In this document: piece by piece, positions 22,126-33,419 of the stretch | Layout of the letters: each line of letters starts with the position of its first letter | How positions within the stretch are numbered: position 1 is the stretch's first letter | DNA from: Siphlonurus alternatus | Taxonomy: Eukaryota; Arthropoda; Insecta; Ephemeroptera; Siphlonuridae | Length of the DNA: 64,000 nucleotides | Reading direction: 5' to 3' | Assembly (NCBI GenBank): GCA_949825025.1 | Contig: OX463788.1 | Span: forward strand, 30,249,715-30,313,714 | Program-made: the position numbers and the translations under genes | The notes under the pieces: model-generated | What the model was told of the DNA's origin: nothing | What the model saw: only the letters and a program-made list of their open reading frames with translations | The model's database searches: none

Positions 22126-22884
22126 AAAAAGTGCTATTTCAGAACAACAGGCAGTATGCTTTTTGTGCATAAAAATAAATTAATTTTATTACAATTAATA
22201 TGATTATATGACATTTAATTTTTTATAATTTAATTCTAAATATACAAGTACAGCCACTAAATAAGGCTGTACATGAGTATTTAGAATTGATGAATTTAAC
22301 CGTTTGAATTAGCCATTGGCAAGATAAAATGCAAATTGTTTTGTTAATATGGTTACCAATACATTGAGTAACCATGGGCACTTTAAAGTATTAAGTCATG
22401 AGTACAGTTGCAATTTTAAATTTATCAGCTGTACTGTCATTGCGTGCTGTGATATAGGTAAAATACGTAATTCAATTGTCTGCTGAAGTATGTACATCAT
22501 GAATTGTGAACTTACAAGGAGTACATGAAGTACTAGGTGTCACAATTATTTTTTATAAATTTAAGGAGGATGTGCCTGTGTATAAATTGTAGCTGACATT
22601 TTGATGTGCTGAAATCCCGACTAACAGAGCGTTTATCAAGATTGCCCAAACTGACTAATAAATTAACTCGTTATTCATATTATACATATATACACATGGC
22701 ACACACAAACATATAAGCATGTCAATAATGCCATTTAATCACATTATGCAAAGCTGCCAAAACTAATGAAGAATTAAGAAACAACTAGCAAATCCGGCAA
22801 TGCTGAAATGAAGGTCAGTTTAAGCAATCACTCTTATTGCTGTAAGACAAAATTGCCTCAAAACAATATATTTATATGACTTAA

Positions 22885-23328
22885 AGGTGTACCAAAGTGA
22901 ATACTTATTTTTAGATGTTATGGTAGTTGTGAATTATTTTGTTATCCCTGTGGCTCAATATTTTTGTACGATGGCTAGTTATTTTAGCGTACAATTAATT
23001 TTTTTAGTAAAAAAGTTGAGTTGTAGGTCCGATGGTTGCTTCAAGCCGGCGCGCGGCAGCAGCAGGCGCTGATATGTCAAGAAGGGGGCGAGAGGAGGTT
23101 CCCCCAATTCACGGGAGATTCTCGTCATATCAGCGCCTTCTGCTGCTGCCGCGTGCCGGCTTCAAGCAACCAACGGACCTACGACTAAAGTTTTTTATTA
23201 AAAAATTAATTGTAAAATAACTAGCCATATTACGAAAATATTGAGCCACAGGGATAACAAAATAATTCACAGCTACCAGAATATCTAAAAAAAAAAAAAA
23301 AAAAAAAAAAAATCACTTTGGTAAACCT
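22885..23328. mobile_element. TTAA-flanked MITE with GC-rich core
   Basis: Terminal repeats AGGTGTACCAAAGTGA / TCACTTTGGTAAACCT are bounded by TTAA on each side (22881-22884 and 23329-23332). Arms share TTATCCCTGTGGCTCAATAT, CTAGTTATTTTA and CAATTAATTTTTT in inverted order. The centre is strongly GC-rich (GGCGCGCGGCAGCAGCAGG). The copy at 63419-63838 has the same plan with the core in the opposite orientation. An A-run at 23288-23311 interrupts the right arm. Confidence 0.82.
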
Positions 23329-23551
23329 TTAATCCAAGCAAATTCTTAATTAAAAATAAAAATTATTGGAAAAATTTTCTAGTTTAATTTAAAATAAATT
23401 TATAATCAAATTATTAAAAAATGTCCAAAGTTAATAGCAATAAATTCATTCTAGTTATATCTGACCCATGTTTGAAATAATAATACGAAAAATATTTCAG
23501 ATTGGATCGTTGTTCACTTTTTTTCTTCTTCTTTTTTTTTTGAGGCAATTA

Positions 23552-24204
23552 AAGTAAAGTGCGCGCTAGAAAAAAAAGTTGAGTTAGTATTTTCTAAAAA
23601 TAGTTCAAGTCGTCCTCCATATCAAACCAAAATTAAAAAAATTCTATCTCAAATAGGTTTGCCAGAAAAAAAATTCCAAAGTCAGAGTGAACGCGTCGCT
23701 TAACATGGGGCCTTACCTGACAAAAACCCTCGAATATCTCGAAAAAATACACCGTTAGGTGGTTTGAAAAAAATATAGTGATGTTCTATGACCCAAGCTT
23801 TAACCAAAAACCGATTAAAAAAAAATTCTCTCAAATCCATTTTTCCGTAAAAAAATCAAGAAAATCTACCATGTTAATTCCCATAAGATTTTTTATTATT
23901 TTTTTTTACGGAAAAATGGATTCGAGCGAAATTTTTTTTAATCGGTTTTTGGTTAAAGCTTGGGTCATAGAACATCACTATATTTTTTTCATACCACCTA
24001 ACGGTGTATTTTTTCGAGATATTCGAGGGTCTTTGTCAGGTAAGGCCCCATGTTAAGCGACGCGTTCACTCTGACTTTGGAATTTTTTTCTGGCAAACCT
24101 ATTTGAGATAGATTTTTTTAAATTTTGGTTTGATATGGAGGACGACTTGAACTATTTTTAGAAAATACTAACTCAACTTTTTTTTCTAGCGCGCACTTTA
24201 CTTT
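23552..24204. mobile_element. 650-bp near-perfect palindrome
   Basis: The arm 23552-23850 is almost exactly the reverse complement of 23905-24204 (AAAGTAAAGTGCGCGCTAG ... CTAGCGCGCACTTTACTTT). The spacer is about 50 bases. Matching blocks include AACGCGTCGCTTAACATGGG and GGTCATAGAACATCACTATA. The frame running across it is non-coding in appearance. Probably a young foldback MITE; no target duplication identified. Confidence 0.8.
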
Positions 24205-24209
24205 ATATA

Positions 24210-25555
24210 TATATTTATTATTTTAGTAGTTTTTCTTTTTTTGTGATACATACTCTGCAATTAATGAACATTTTTCTTATTAGATTTAATGCAATACAGT
24301 AAAATCTTGAATTTACGAAATTCGCGATTTTACCAACTATTTTCTCAGTCCCGAACAGTTAGATAGGGAAATGCATGTAAAATAACCTTGTATTTACAAA
24401 AACTATCATGACGATATGTATTTTGTTTGGGACTTCAGTTTTATCATTAGTTGCATTAAATTTATAATTCCTAAAATGTAAAAATATATTCAATGTGGCT
24501 AATAATATTAATTTAAAGAATTGAGACACTCAATCTGCTCAGATTTAGTGTACTAAAATTAAGCATAGACATTGGAGCGGTCGACAGGGTTATTGTAAAA
24601 TCCTGATCGGTATGTAATGTTGCTACATTAAATATTAAATTTGAATACATATTAAATAATTTTATTGATTAAGTATAGTGTAAGCCTAAGTCTTATTTTC
24701 TTGTACTTCAATAACATAAAAATTATTTTAGCATTTAAGCATTTATCTCTCACTCTCTTTTAGATCATGTCTGAAGTAGAAACTGTGTGTTCAATTAATT
24801 ACATTGAGCCATAGCAAAATCAAACAAGACTCTTCTGTGCTCTAAAACCTTATTGGCAACAAGAATAAAGACAACAAAGTTATACATAATAAAAAACTAC
24901 AAAATTGTAAAGTTTGGGACCGTGTCCCTTCCCCAGTAAACTACACAGTAGTATCCTAGCACTGTGTATAATAATTACTGCAGTAGTGGTGAGTGGTGAA
25001 TTAGACAACCTGTAATGTTTACCTTTTTTTACCTGTGCGATAAAGGTGAACAGGGTGGGTTACTTACTTCACTACTCGCCCTTATTACTGCATATACAAA
25101 TATTTTGATTTGTTTTGGAAGGTTGACTTGATTATATTATAAGATAGAACTATATATGTCAATTTTTCCACAATGCAAATTTGGGAGCCTTGAGGTACTA
25201 CTAAACTGGAGGGAGGGCTGGAGTGGGGTGGTGATAAATGGATGTTGTAATATAGTATACTGTATATTACAGCTCTTTGGATCTGCACAGTTCATAGAGA
25301 TACAATTTTTTGTTGACTAAGAGAAACAATGTATGACATGTAAAATAAGATTTCCGTTCACTGAACCTAAATTTTAAATGAGATTACGTATCAAAAAAGC
25401 AAGAAAAGAGAAACTGACTTTTCCTTTTTCCTGTCATCATCACAAAGTTTCATTAACAATTAATAATAGCTACAAAAATTATTGTTTGACATACTTTTAC
25501 ATGCTGACCATTATAATAAAACAATTTTTAAATAATAGAGGTAACATAGAAATTG
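24210..25555. other. AT-rich DNA, nothing recognised
   Basis: Several short frames occur, none with protein-like character and splice sites. One acceptor-like site before ATGTCTGAAGTAGAAACTG near 24766 leads to a stop after 15 codons. Confidence 0.45.
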
Positions 25556-25566
25556 GAGATTCTAAC

Positions 25567-26358
25567 CAGAGCGTACTTGAGTAGGAGGCCACAACCCAGC
25601 CGGCGCGATCATCATCTGTCGAGACATTAGCCGTCTGGAATTTAAAAAATAACATGCAATGTAATCAGGAGGAAATATTTTTTTTTAAATATTTACTTGA
25701 TATTAATGAAGGTGTCTTGTAGTGCGATAATACTTCAATGTAGTCTCCCGTTTGCTAATTATTTTATTTAGTTCATAAATATCATACTTTCTTGAGAAAT
25801 AAGACGGTAAAGTTAGGGCGGGAACTTGGTTCTATCTTCCAAGCTTTAGTAATGTATCATGACGTCACGAAATATTGAAAATACAAAAGTACTTGAATCA
25901 ACTTTCATACATTATTTTCGATGTAGTAAATAACTTTACTTGATATATACTAAGTATAGAAATTGCAATTAAGTAAAGTGAAAGTCACTCGCTATGAAGA
26001 AAGGCTTTCAATGTTCATATGACGTCATCGCCAGTAAACTGACTTTTATTACTTCGCGCATGGCGGCGCATATATGCACAGATGTAACAGAAGTAGCAGA
26101 AGTCGGGTTCATAAAAGTTTAATTAAAGTGTATTAATATTGTTTTTGCGTGAAAAAAAAAGGTTGTCCAGTAAGATTAAACTATATTAGAGTTAAACTTG
26201 TTTCATTTTCAAAACTCTAGCATACAGCGTAATTGTCGTAAGCCGCGACCAAAGTGAAGTCCTCTCCCATTTGATTACACGCAAACCTGCTGCTCAGTAG
26301 GACGGCTATTGAAAAGTGGGCGCGGTCGTGCTGTGGCCTCCTAATCCAGTTCGCTCTG
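25567..26358. mobile_element. 792-bp DNA element with 7-bp TSD
   Basis: Starts CAGAGCGTACTTGAGTAGG and ends CCTAATCCAGTTCGCTCTG, an imperfect ~25-bp terminal inverted repeat. It is flanked by TTCTAAC on both sides (25560-25566 and 26359-26365). The interior has no frame of note and contains two TGACGTCA-type sites. The same interior occurs twice in tandem at 54971-56485 but with different ends. A 32-bp version consisting only of the two termini sits at 56486-56517. Confidence 0.8.
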
Positions 26359-26365
26359 TTCTAAC

Positions 26366-27348
26366 AATATAGAGCCTAAACAAATTGATTCAAAGTCTTA
26401 TTGAATTTGTTTAAAGAAAGAAAGGAATTTTAAAATATTGAATAGGGTACCACAAATTTCAAAAGTTTTATATTGTATGCAAAGTTAAATGACTTAGTAC
26501 TCATCTGAAAATATTGAGGCATTAATAATTTGCATATAACTTCATAAAACTGGTATTCTCAAAACTCTTTATTAGCTGAAGTATAATAACAACTACAGAA
26601 TTCTAAAACCAAAATAATGTTTATACTTCTATATTTCTTTTACTTTTTTTATGTAGTATTTATCCTTAGTTTCAAACATTTAATGAATCAAACTCCAATT
26701 TTTACTTTGACTTGAAGAACATACATAAATGAAGAACTTGCAATATTTTCTGTCAATTAACAAGAGCTCTGAGAAAAATAAATTTAAAAAGCAGCTTTTT
26801 TGTTGATATCACATCATGGCTAGGTTTTTTGTTTTTTTCCCATATATTCTAAGATATCTCATCCCCTCCGCAATTTTCAATTAGCGGCTCTGCGCATGCG
26901 CCAACATATCTGACTAAAGTCGTGATCCATCCTCCAACATGAAACATGTCTGAACATATGTTCAGTGAAAGGGAAAAAATATGTCTAGATATCTGATTTT
27001 TGGTACAAAAAAAAAAAAAAATGTTGCCAAGGCAGATTCAATTAAAAAATTTTAAAGTTTTATGCAAAATCCTTAAACACCTCAGGACAGCACAAAGTGC
27101 CTTGTTTGTGAGTATTGTCACAGCCTATAATGGACGTGTGATGAACCAGCGATTTTGGGATGGCTAGACTAGGTGCTCTTTTTTACCTTCCTGAAAACTG
27201 ACAATTTGCATCTTTTTGTCTCTTGGAGCTGAAGGAGGAGCAAAATTTGTACTTTCCTAGTGTGTACATAACAAAAGAAATCTAAATTGTTGCAAACTTA
27301 TTAACAGTTTAAAGAATTGAAATGACTAATTTAACTAAAAATGTTTAG

Positions 27349-27382
<34 letters not shown>

Positions 27383-28010
27383 AGTTTTTTTAGTGTTCGA
27401 GTATTTTTTTAAAGATACTGATTTCACTAAAAGCTACCACCTACAGAAGTCCTCTACTAAAACAAAGTTACTCTAAAAAAAATAAATAAATAAATAATAA
27501 ATAAATAAAAATCTATACAAATTTTGGATTTTTTTAAAACAAAAATTAATGCCATAATTTAAGGAAGGTATTCAACAATTTTTAGAGTGGTTCACCAGCT
27601 ACTTATTCTTAGTTTTTTGTCACTGACAATAACCCTTAACATCATTATCTATTTAATTATATTACTTAAACCTTATTATACATGTGATACATTAATTAAT
27701 AAACCTGTTTATCCATAAAAAAATTATCTCAAATCTATTACAATATGAGAAGAAAATGAACATATCAGAAATGTATTAGAAATAAATTTGTTGCATTTCC
27801 ATAAATGTAGCAAAATTGGCACAAATTGAAAGAAGAAAATACAATACGTGATTCTGGTCTGACTATTTAACTAGAGAAACCATATTAGAATGTGAATGCA
27901 AGCATTACAGATTGCTTTATAATTAATATTAGTTCAGTCCACACACAATTAGGTGCTGTGCTGTGCTAGTAAACAGACACTGTAGTGCACTAATCTTCTC
28001 TCCATCCTCT
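26366..28010. other. AT-rich DNA, nothing recognised
   Basis: Long A and T runs (27010-27022, 27354-27379) and an AAAT/AATA cluster near 27475-27510. No exon, RNA gene or element edge was found. Confidence 0.45.
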
Positions 28011-28015
28011 ATGGC

Positions 28016-28105
28016 TCAGTCAATTGGCAGAGGTGATGCAATCACCACATGAAAGGAGATCATCACAGGAAACGTAGTGCCGCTCTTCACCTTAGCCAGT
28101 GGCAC
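28016..28105 (-). CDS. Candidate terminal exon, unknown protein
   Basis: A minus-strand segment follows a good acceptor (CTATCTCACTGCAG, AG at 28107-28106). It reads VPLAKVKSGTTFPVMI then SFHVVIASPLPID and stops with TGA at 28018-28016. Composition is less AT-rich than the surroundings and the peptide is protein-like, but it is only 29 residues and no upstream partner was found. It could be the last exon of a further minus-strand gene or an alternative end of the gene that runs to about 33-36 kb. Confidence 0.35.
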   Translation of the reverse strand: MPLAKVKSGTTFPVMISFHVVIASPLPID

Positions 28106-28924
28106 CTGCAGTGAGATAGCACAAATCATTAGCCACAGCTCTACCAAATGTGACAATTTTATTACATTTCCATGAGACAAACAGCAATCTTTCATGTCCG
28201 CCAAACACTAACTTACACCAGAGTACATCATAGTTCTAAAAACAAAGAATACAACATTTTACCAAAAATTGTTATTAAATTAAAATCTCATGTAAAAAAA
28301 AAATAAAAAAAAAGAAAAAAGTAGCGCTTTTTGGTCCATTCTGGATTAACAGTCGAATCAAATCAATAATAATTAAGTGGCCGGATTTTTAAGCTTTTAA
28401 TGAATTTTAGCAATACATAGCACATCAACACTCATACAAAATGTTCATGAATCATGCATTTCCATGGTCAAAAACAGTATTTTTTTAGAACTTAAAAAAG
28501 CTTAAATTAGGGGTTTTAAACATTCAAAAATTGCATTTTTTTAGGTCTTTTGGGCTTAAAATGCACTTTACCTCTTACCTTAGCAAAATGCTAAAAATGA
28601 ACAATAATGAATGCAAGGAACTTAAGCCAAGAAATCTTGTGTAATGCAATATTTCATTTGATTTTTGAATCCAATACAGTTTTCCCACTACCAAAAGGGG
28701 TCCAGCTCCACTATTGACAGTATTGATAATATTGAGCATATATTCACGTTTAGTTTAATGTTTTTAAAATTTGGTGCAGAATAATGCACGGTTATATATT
28801 GATAAAATAAATAATAATTAGTTTTGCAGAAAAATGCTGAACCCAGAAAAAGAAAAAAAGATATATTTTTACAGAATATTTTTCCCCCTCCCCTAGTTAA
28901 TATTATAGCTTAAGGAAATGCAAC

Positions 28925-30560
28925 AATCATCTTTCCTCAATTTTGCGCGATAGCGCCACATTTGCCATAGTCCTTAAAAATAGGTGAGAAAGTGGGGCAA
29001 CTTTTGGCCCATTTTGGGATTTTTTGGATTTTTTTTCGGGACGCTAAAAATTCACGAAAGTGCAAACTCGCGATGGCACAAAGAAGTGGTAGAGAAAAAG
29101 TGAAAACGTGTAAAATCGTCAAAAGAGTAATAAAAAATTATTGGCCGAAAAAGAATTTTGAAAATCTCAAAATTACTCGAAATTTTCCCAATTTTTTCGA
29201 TTTCTGAAAATTCGAAAAAAATTTGACGAAAACTGGCCCAAGCTTTTGCGAGCGCGCCATTGGAACTTTTGTTCAAGGAAACGAGAACTACAAGAAAACT
29301 GTTTTCACTTATTTCTCGTAAATCCGGGACGCTAATTAGGGCACCCCGAAAAAATCGCATTTTCGGTATGCTGTAACTTAAGAGATATGCGCGGTAGCGC
29401 AAGAGTTCTGTGAAACAAAATAGGCCTAAAAACCGTAAAAATGAGCTCAATTTAAAAAAAAAATCGAAAAAATTAATTTTTCTGGGGGGCGCAGTATTTT
29501 GAATTTTCAGCATAGGGAAATACGGCTTAAAAGGGGTCATTTCCGGACGCTATAGCTCAAAAAGTTGCAGAGATATCGAATTTTTGAGAAAATTTGTAGG
29601 TTTTTAAATGATCCAAACTGCAAAACTGCTATTTTGAAAATTTTGAGTTTCGATTTCCAAAAACCCTGTTTTCCAGGACACGTCCTCAAAAATCGGGCGA
29701 ACTAGCAACATTTTACACGTCGCAACCGTAAAATAGTTGTGCGCCATAGTTTTTTACACCTTCTATTAAATTTTCAAAACTATTCGGACCACTCTTCGTT
29801 TAGTTGTGGCGCCCGAAAATTGAAATTTATTTTCGTCTCATTCCTCCATAAGGATTAACCCGGGAAATTTTGAGAAAAGTTTAAATTCCCGAATTTCATA
29901 TTTTTATATTTTTTTTCCGACGTAGTTTTTCACTAGGAATCCGAATATGGTCTCAAAATTGAGCTACAACAATTAGAAAATTAGAAAAAATACACAAAGT
30001 ATTGAAATTTTTTTGGACCCTCACTTTTTTCAAAAATTCGTTAATAACTCAAAATTTTGAACGTTTACCGCTTTTTCGTGGACACCGTTGGAAAGCCAGG
30101 TAAATTTAGCTCCAGGGAAGTTGAGTCCGAAGACTCCAAAAGTTTTCGAAAAAATCACAATAAATCGCAAAATTGAAACATGATTTTTAAAAGATTTTTT
30201 TCATTTTATAGAAATAGCAATTTCGGGTTGTTCTTTTTTTAATAACTTTTTTCGTATCCATTTTTGGGCAAAACGGTGACGACTCTTTGGTCCAGGCTAC
30301 ACTCAAACCTATGCCTGCCCCAAACCTACTTTTTGGCGAGCTTTTTAGCGGTGTGCTCAAAATTAAGATCAAACTTATGGTTTTCGACTTATGGCACGTT
30401 TTGAAAAATGCAATCTTTCTCGGCGTCCCGGATTTTTTTTTTCGGGACACCGAATTTTGAAACTCAATTTTCCTGATCCAATTTTTTACGCTCTTTCGAT
30501 TGGTACGTGCCATAAAATTAGCCATAAGTTTCATAAGAACGGAGATAATTGAGGGAGAAG
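28925..30560. other. Unusual A/T-tract region with CG-containing blocks
   Basis: Composition is distinct: dense AAAA and TTTT tracts alternate with CG dinucleotides (TTTTCGGGACGC, CCGGACGCTATAGC, TCGCAAAATTG). Two long minus-strand frames (162 and 115 codons) exist because stop codons are rare in such sequence. Their products are Phe/Lys/Ser-rich with no motif I recognise. CGGGACGCTAA recurs at 29037 and 29326. Possibly an old repetitive element. No terminal repeats seen. Confidence 0.3.
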
Positions 30561-30769
30561 GTTAAAAAACGTGGTTTTTATTTCTCTTATGGCGTTTACG
30601 GATTAAATATGTGTTATCGCAATAAATGTATGGATATTATTATGCAACCACTGCCATAACTTGAAATCTTATGGGACTAGCGTTGCCAAACTTTCACATA
30701 AGATGCATAAGGGGGATGCACCTATCCTGCTATGTTTTAGCCTTCAACCAATCGATCTTGCAACAATTT

Positions 30770-31080
30770 TAGGCGAGGATCTTTGATCCGAGCGCTATTT
30801 GAGTGTACTTTGCATGCTTCGTCCACTCTCCAGCATTCTACATTTTGCGAGGCTGTGTTAGCAGCCAAGCTGTGTTTGAGTAATACTAGGTTGTCATAGC
30901 TACCATTTACTAGGCTTCAACTTTAATTCAGTTTCAATTTAGCAGCTTACAAAGCGAGGATCTTTGATCCGAGCGCTGTTTCACTGCACATTTGCTTGCT
31001 AATATAATCACGCTTCACCCGCCCACAATTTACAGCGAGGCTGCGTTAGCAGCCGAGCGCCATTGAATTGGACCTATGAA
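30770..31080. repeat. Two ~190-bp units with paired hairpins
   Basis: GCGAGGATCTTTGATCCGAG occurs near 30772 and 30955, and GCGAGGCTGYGTTAGCAGCC near 30849 and 31035. Each contains a self-complementary core (GGATCTTTGATCC; GGCTGCGTTAGCAGCC), so each unit can form two stem-loops. Flanking sequence is only partly similar. Confidence 0.65.
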
Positions 31081-31757
31081 TGTTGGCTAACCTTCGTCTG
31101 CCCGACAATTTTAAACATTTGCCAAAATGAAGCACAACGTTCTTCTAATAAAAGGAATGTGTTGACATACTGACTTGAATAAAGTGACCAACCCTATGCA
31201 ACATTAAACCAGATCGAAAGTCTCTTCTTACCGAATCAAAGACCGGAAGTTAGCGGTGAAGGCTGGAAATTCAAATTCTGGGACTGAATTCATTTTAATT
31301 ATAGTTCTTTTGGTGTTTGCGATGTCGTTTGAATATATTGTTGGGGATGACGTCACCATTGTTGATTTTTGACTCCATGGCAACTATTTTTTTTTATTGT
31401 TGGGCGAGCAGCAAATTCATTTTTTTTTTTTTTTTTAATTTCGCCGGCCGCCGTTGACGTTCTTCAATCTTTTAGTAAACTTTTCGGCATTTCAAGGTAA
31501 TTTTGACATACAAATTTTTAATACATACCCTTTAGCCCACCTAAAATCACCTCAGGAACCCCATTTTCAGGTTTTCAAATACCTAATGTAAATAATAATG
31601 CCGTGAAATTCAATTTTTTTCTCTAATTCACCCTATTTCTTCGATCGATTTCCCCCATTGTGTTTGGTGCTAACTTATAACTGACCACTTAATTAATGGC
31701 CACTGCATAGTAAGACAACTTTAAAGTTGTCCCACTGTACTTGTTATTGCAGCATGA

Positions 31758-31853
31758 AGGGCATTGGGTGTAGCACCGGTAGTTGGCAACACTGACGGAT
31801 CTTCACCATGTTAATTTTTTATCATTGCTCCTCTGAGTAATTTTTATGCTAGA
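31758..31853. repeat. Inverted-repeat arm, partner at 39849-39946
   Basis: GGGCATTGGGTGTAGCACCG, GTAGTTGGCAACACTGACG and ATTTTTATGCTAG match the reverse complement of 39849-39946 with only a handful of mismatches over ~96 bp. After a nested MITE the similarity resumes briefly (CCCAC). Confidence 0.85.
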
Positions 31854-32080
31854 GCTAAGCTGATTGCTGTAGCATCAAGATAATTAGTAGCCCAAGTGCA
31901 CAATTTGGCTAAATAAAGCCTGATTTAAAGAAAAGTTTTTTTTTTTTTTATATTTTAGAAAAATGCATGTAAATTTAAAAAATTACTAAAAAATACTTTT
32001 CTTTAAATCAGGCTTTATTTAGCCATATTGTGCACTTGGGCTACTAATTATCTTGATACTACAGCAATCAGCTTGGCTCT
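31851..32080. mobile_element. MITE nested in the inverted-repeat arm
   Basis: Terminal arms of about 80 bp begin AGAGC(T/C)AAGCTGATTGCTG and continue AAGATAATTAGTAGCCCAAG and AGCCTGATTTAAAGAAAAG. They are nearly perfect inverted copies around a short AT spacer. It interrupts the left arm described at 31758: the right partner reads straight from GCTAG to CCCAC. Confidence 0.85.
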
Positions 32081-32479
32081 CCCACGCTTAAATTTTGTTG
32101 AACAAAATCTTGCTCCAACTAAATTTCACCTAAGCAACTAAATCTAAGTCAAAATTGGCCGTTTTCAGGGTTGCTTTTAGTTGCTGCAATGTAACTTTGA
32201 AGAACTCAAGGCAACTAAGATTGCTTTAACTTCTGCTAACCAATATAAACTTGCTCTTAAAGCAACTAAAAATAACTGGATGGGGATAACTCCATACAAC
32301 ATTGTGTAACTCAAGGATTACAATGAAAATAAACATAAAACAACTGATTAATCACAACAAATTTCAACCTTTATTAACACGACATGATTCAATTAAATAC
32401 AGCTGGCAATAACAAATTTCAACATACATTCAGACAACTGATTACAACAACATCTAACTAAAAGTTTCCCCATGCCGTA

Positions 32480-32930
32480 GCAGGGGTTGCCCAATCTGAC
32501 CCAACTCATTTCAACTTCATGAAACAAAATCCAACCAGCCTTCTGGCAAAATAAATCCTGGGTCCTCCCCCATCTGACCCAACTGTTTCCAACAAAATTA
32601 TAACGAAATCTAACTAGCTTTCTGGCAGAATTTATACTGGGCCCTCCCCCCTCTGAACCAACTCATTTCAACAAAATTACAATGAAATCCAACTAGCTTT
32701 CTGGCAGAAATAATACTGGACCCTCCCCCATCTAACCCAACTCATTCCAACAAAATTACAACGAAATCCAACAACCTTTCTGGCAGAATCAATACTGAAC
32801 CCTCCCCCATCTAACCCAACTCATTCCAACAAAATTACAATGAAAGACAACTAGCTTTCTGCCAGAATCAATACTGGACCCTCCCCAATCTGACCCAAAT
32901 CTCCTCAAATAAATTACAAGCAAATTTTCT
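32480..32930. repeat. 79-bp tandem repeat, about five units
   Basis: CCTCCCC blocks recur at 32564, 32643, 32722, 32801 and 32880, exactly 79 bases apart, each followed by AT(C)TGACCCAACTCATT and TTCTGGCAGAA-like sequence. Non-coding. Confidence 0.9.
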
Positions 32931-32993
32931 GCCATTCATACACTTTTACCAGTTCCCCGTTTTCACTTTGTTATTTAAAACTGCTCTTTGGAA

Positions 32994-33079
32994 CTACTGA
33001 GATAAACCTTGAACTTCTTGAATTTTTGGCAGACCACTCATCATTCGGTAGAAGGCTCGTTGGCAGCGATCATGATGCC
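32994..33079 (-). CDS. Candidate 3'-terminal exon of the host gene
   Basis: A minus-strand acceptor (AATTTCAACAG, AG at 33081-33080) is followed by a frame that reads HHDRCQRAFYRMM then SGLPKIQEVQGLSQ and a TAG at 32996-32994. It accepts a donor that leaves one base. Both the donor of the exon at 36260 and the GTGAGT donor near 35749 (read in one frame) do so. It lies between two tandem arrays in otherwise AT-rich DNA. If used, the host protein would end here and not at the TGA at 35916. Confidence 0.4.
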
Positions 33080-33419
33080 CTGTTGAAATTTAAAATAATT
33101 TAGACACTCGCAATGTAAACATGAGTCGTATAAGTAAATTATACAAATGTGTGGGTGTTTGAAAAAACCAATAGAATCCTTATATCAGGTTCTACATCAT
33201 AGCTGGAACGAAAAATGTCAATATGCTAGCCAGTAATAACCACTGCAATATATGGCCATTAAATAAACATTTTCAAAAAAATTTGGGTTGTTAATTAAAT
33301 TAAATTTATGTGTTGCTTTAAAGTTTTAAAAAAAAATGGCTTGTATTTTCAATTTAATATCAATGCTGTAATGACAAGAAGCAGCTTCTGCAGGAAATAA
33401 CTGTTATTAATTTTAGTTT

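Noticed and set aside
24766..24815. First coding exon starting ATGTCTGAAG after an acceptor-like site
   Set aside because: Stops after 15 codons without a donor.
29052..29540. 162-codon minus-strand gene
   Set aside because: Phe/Lys/Ser-rich product of A/T tracts with no motif, no splice sites and no usual exon composition.
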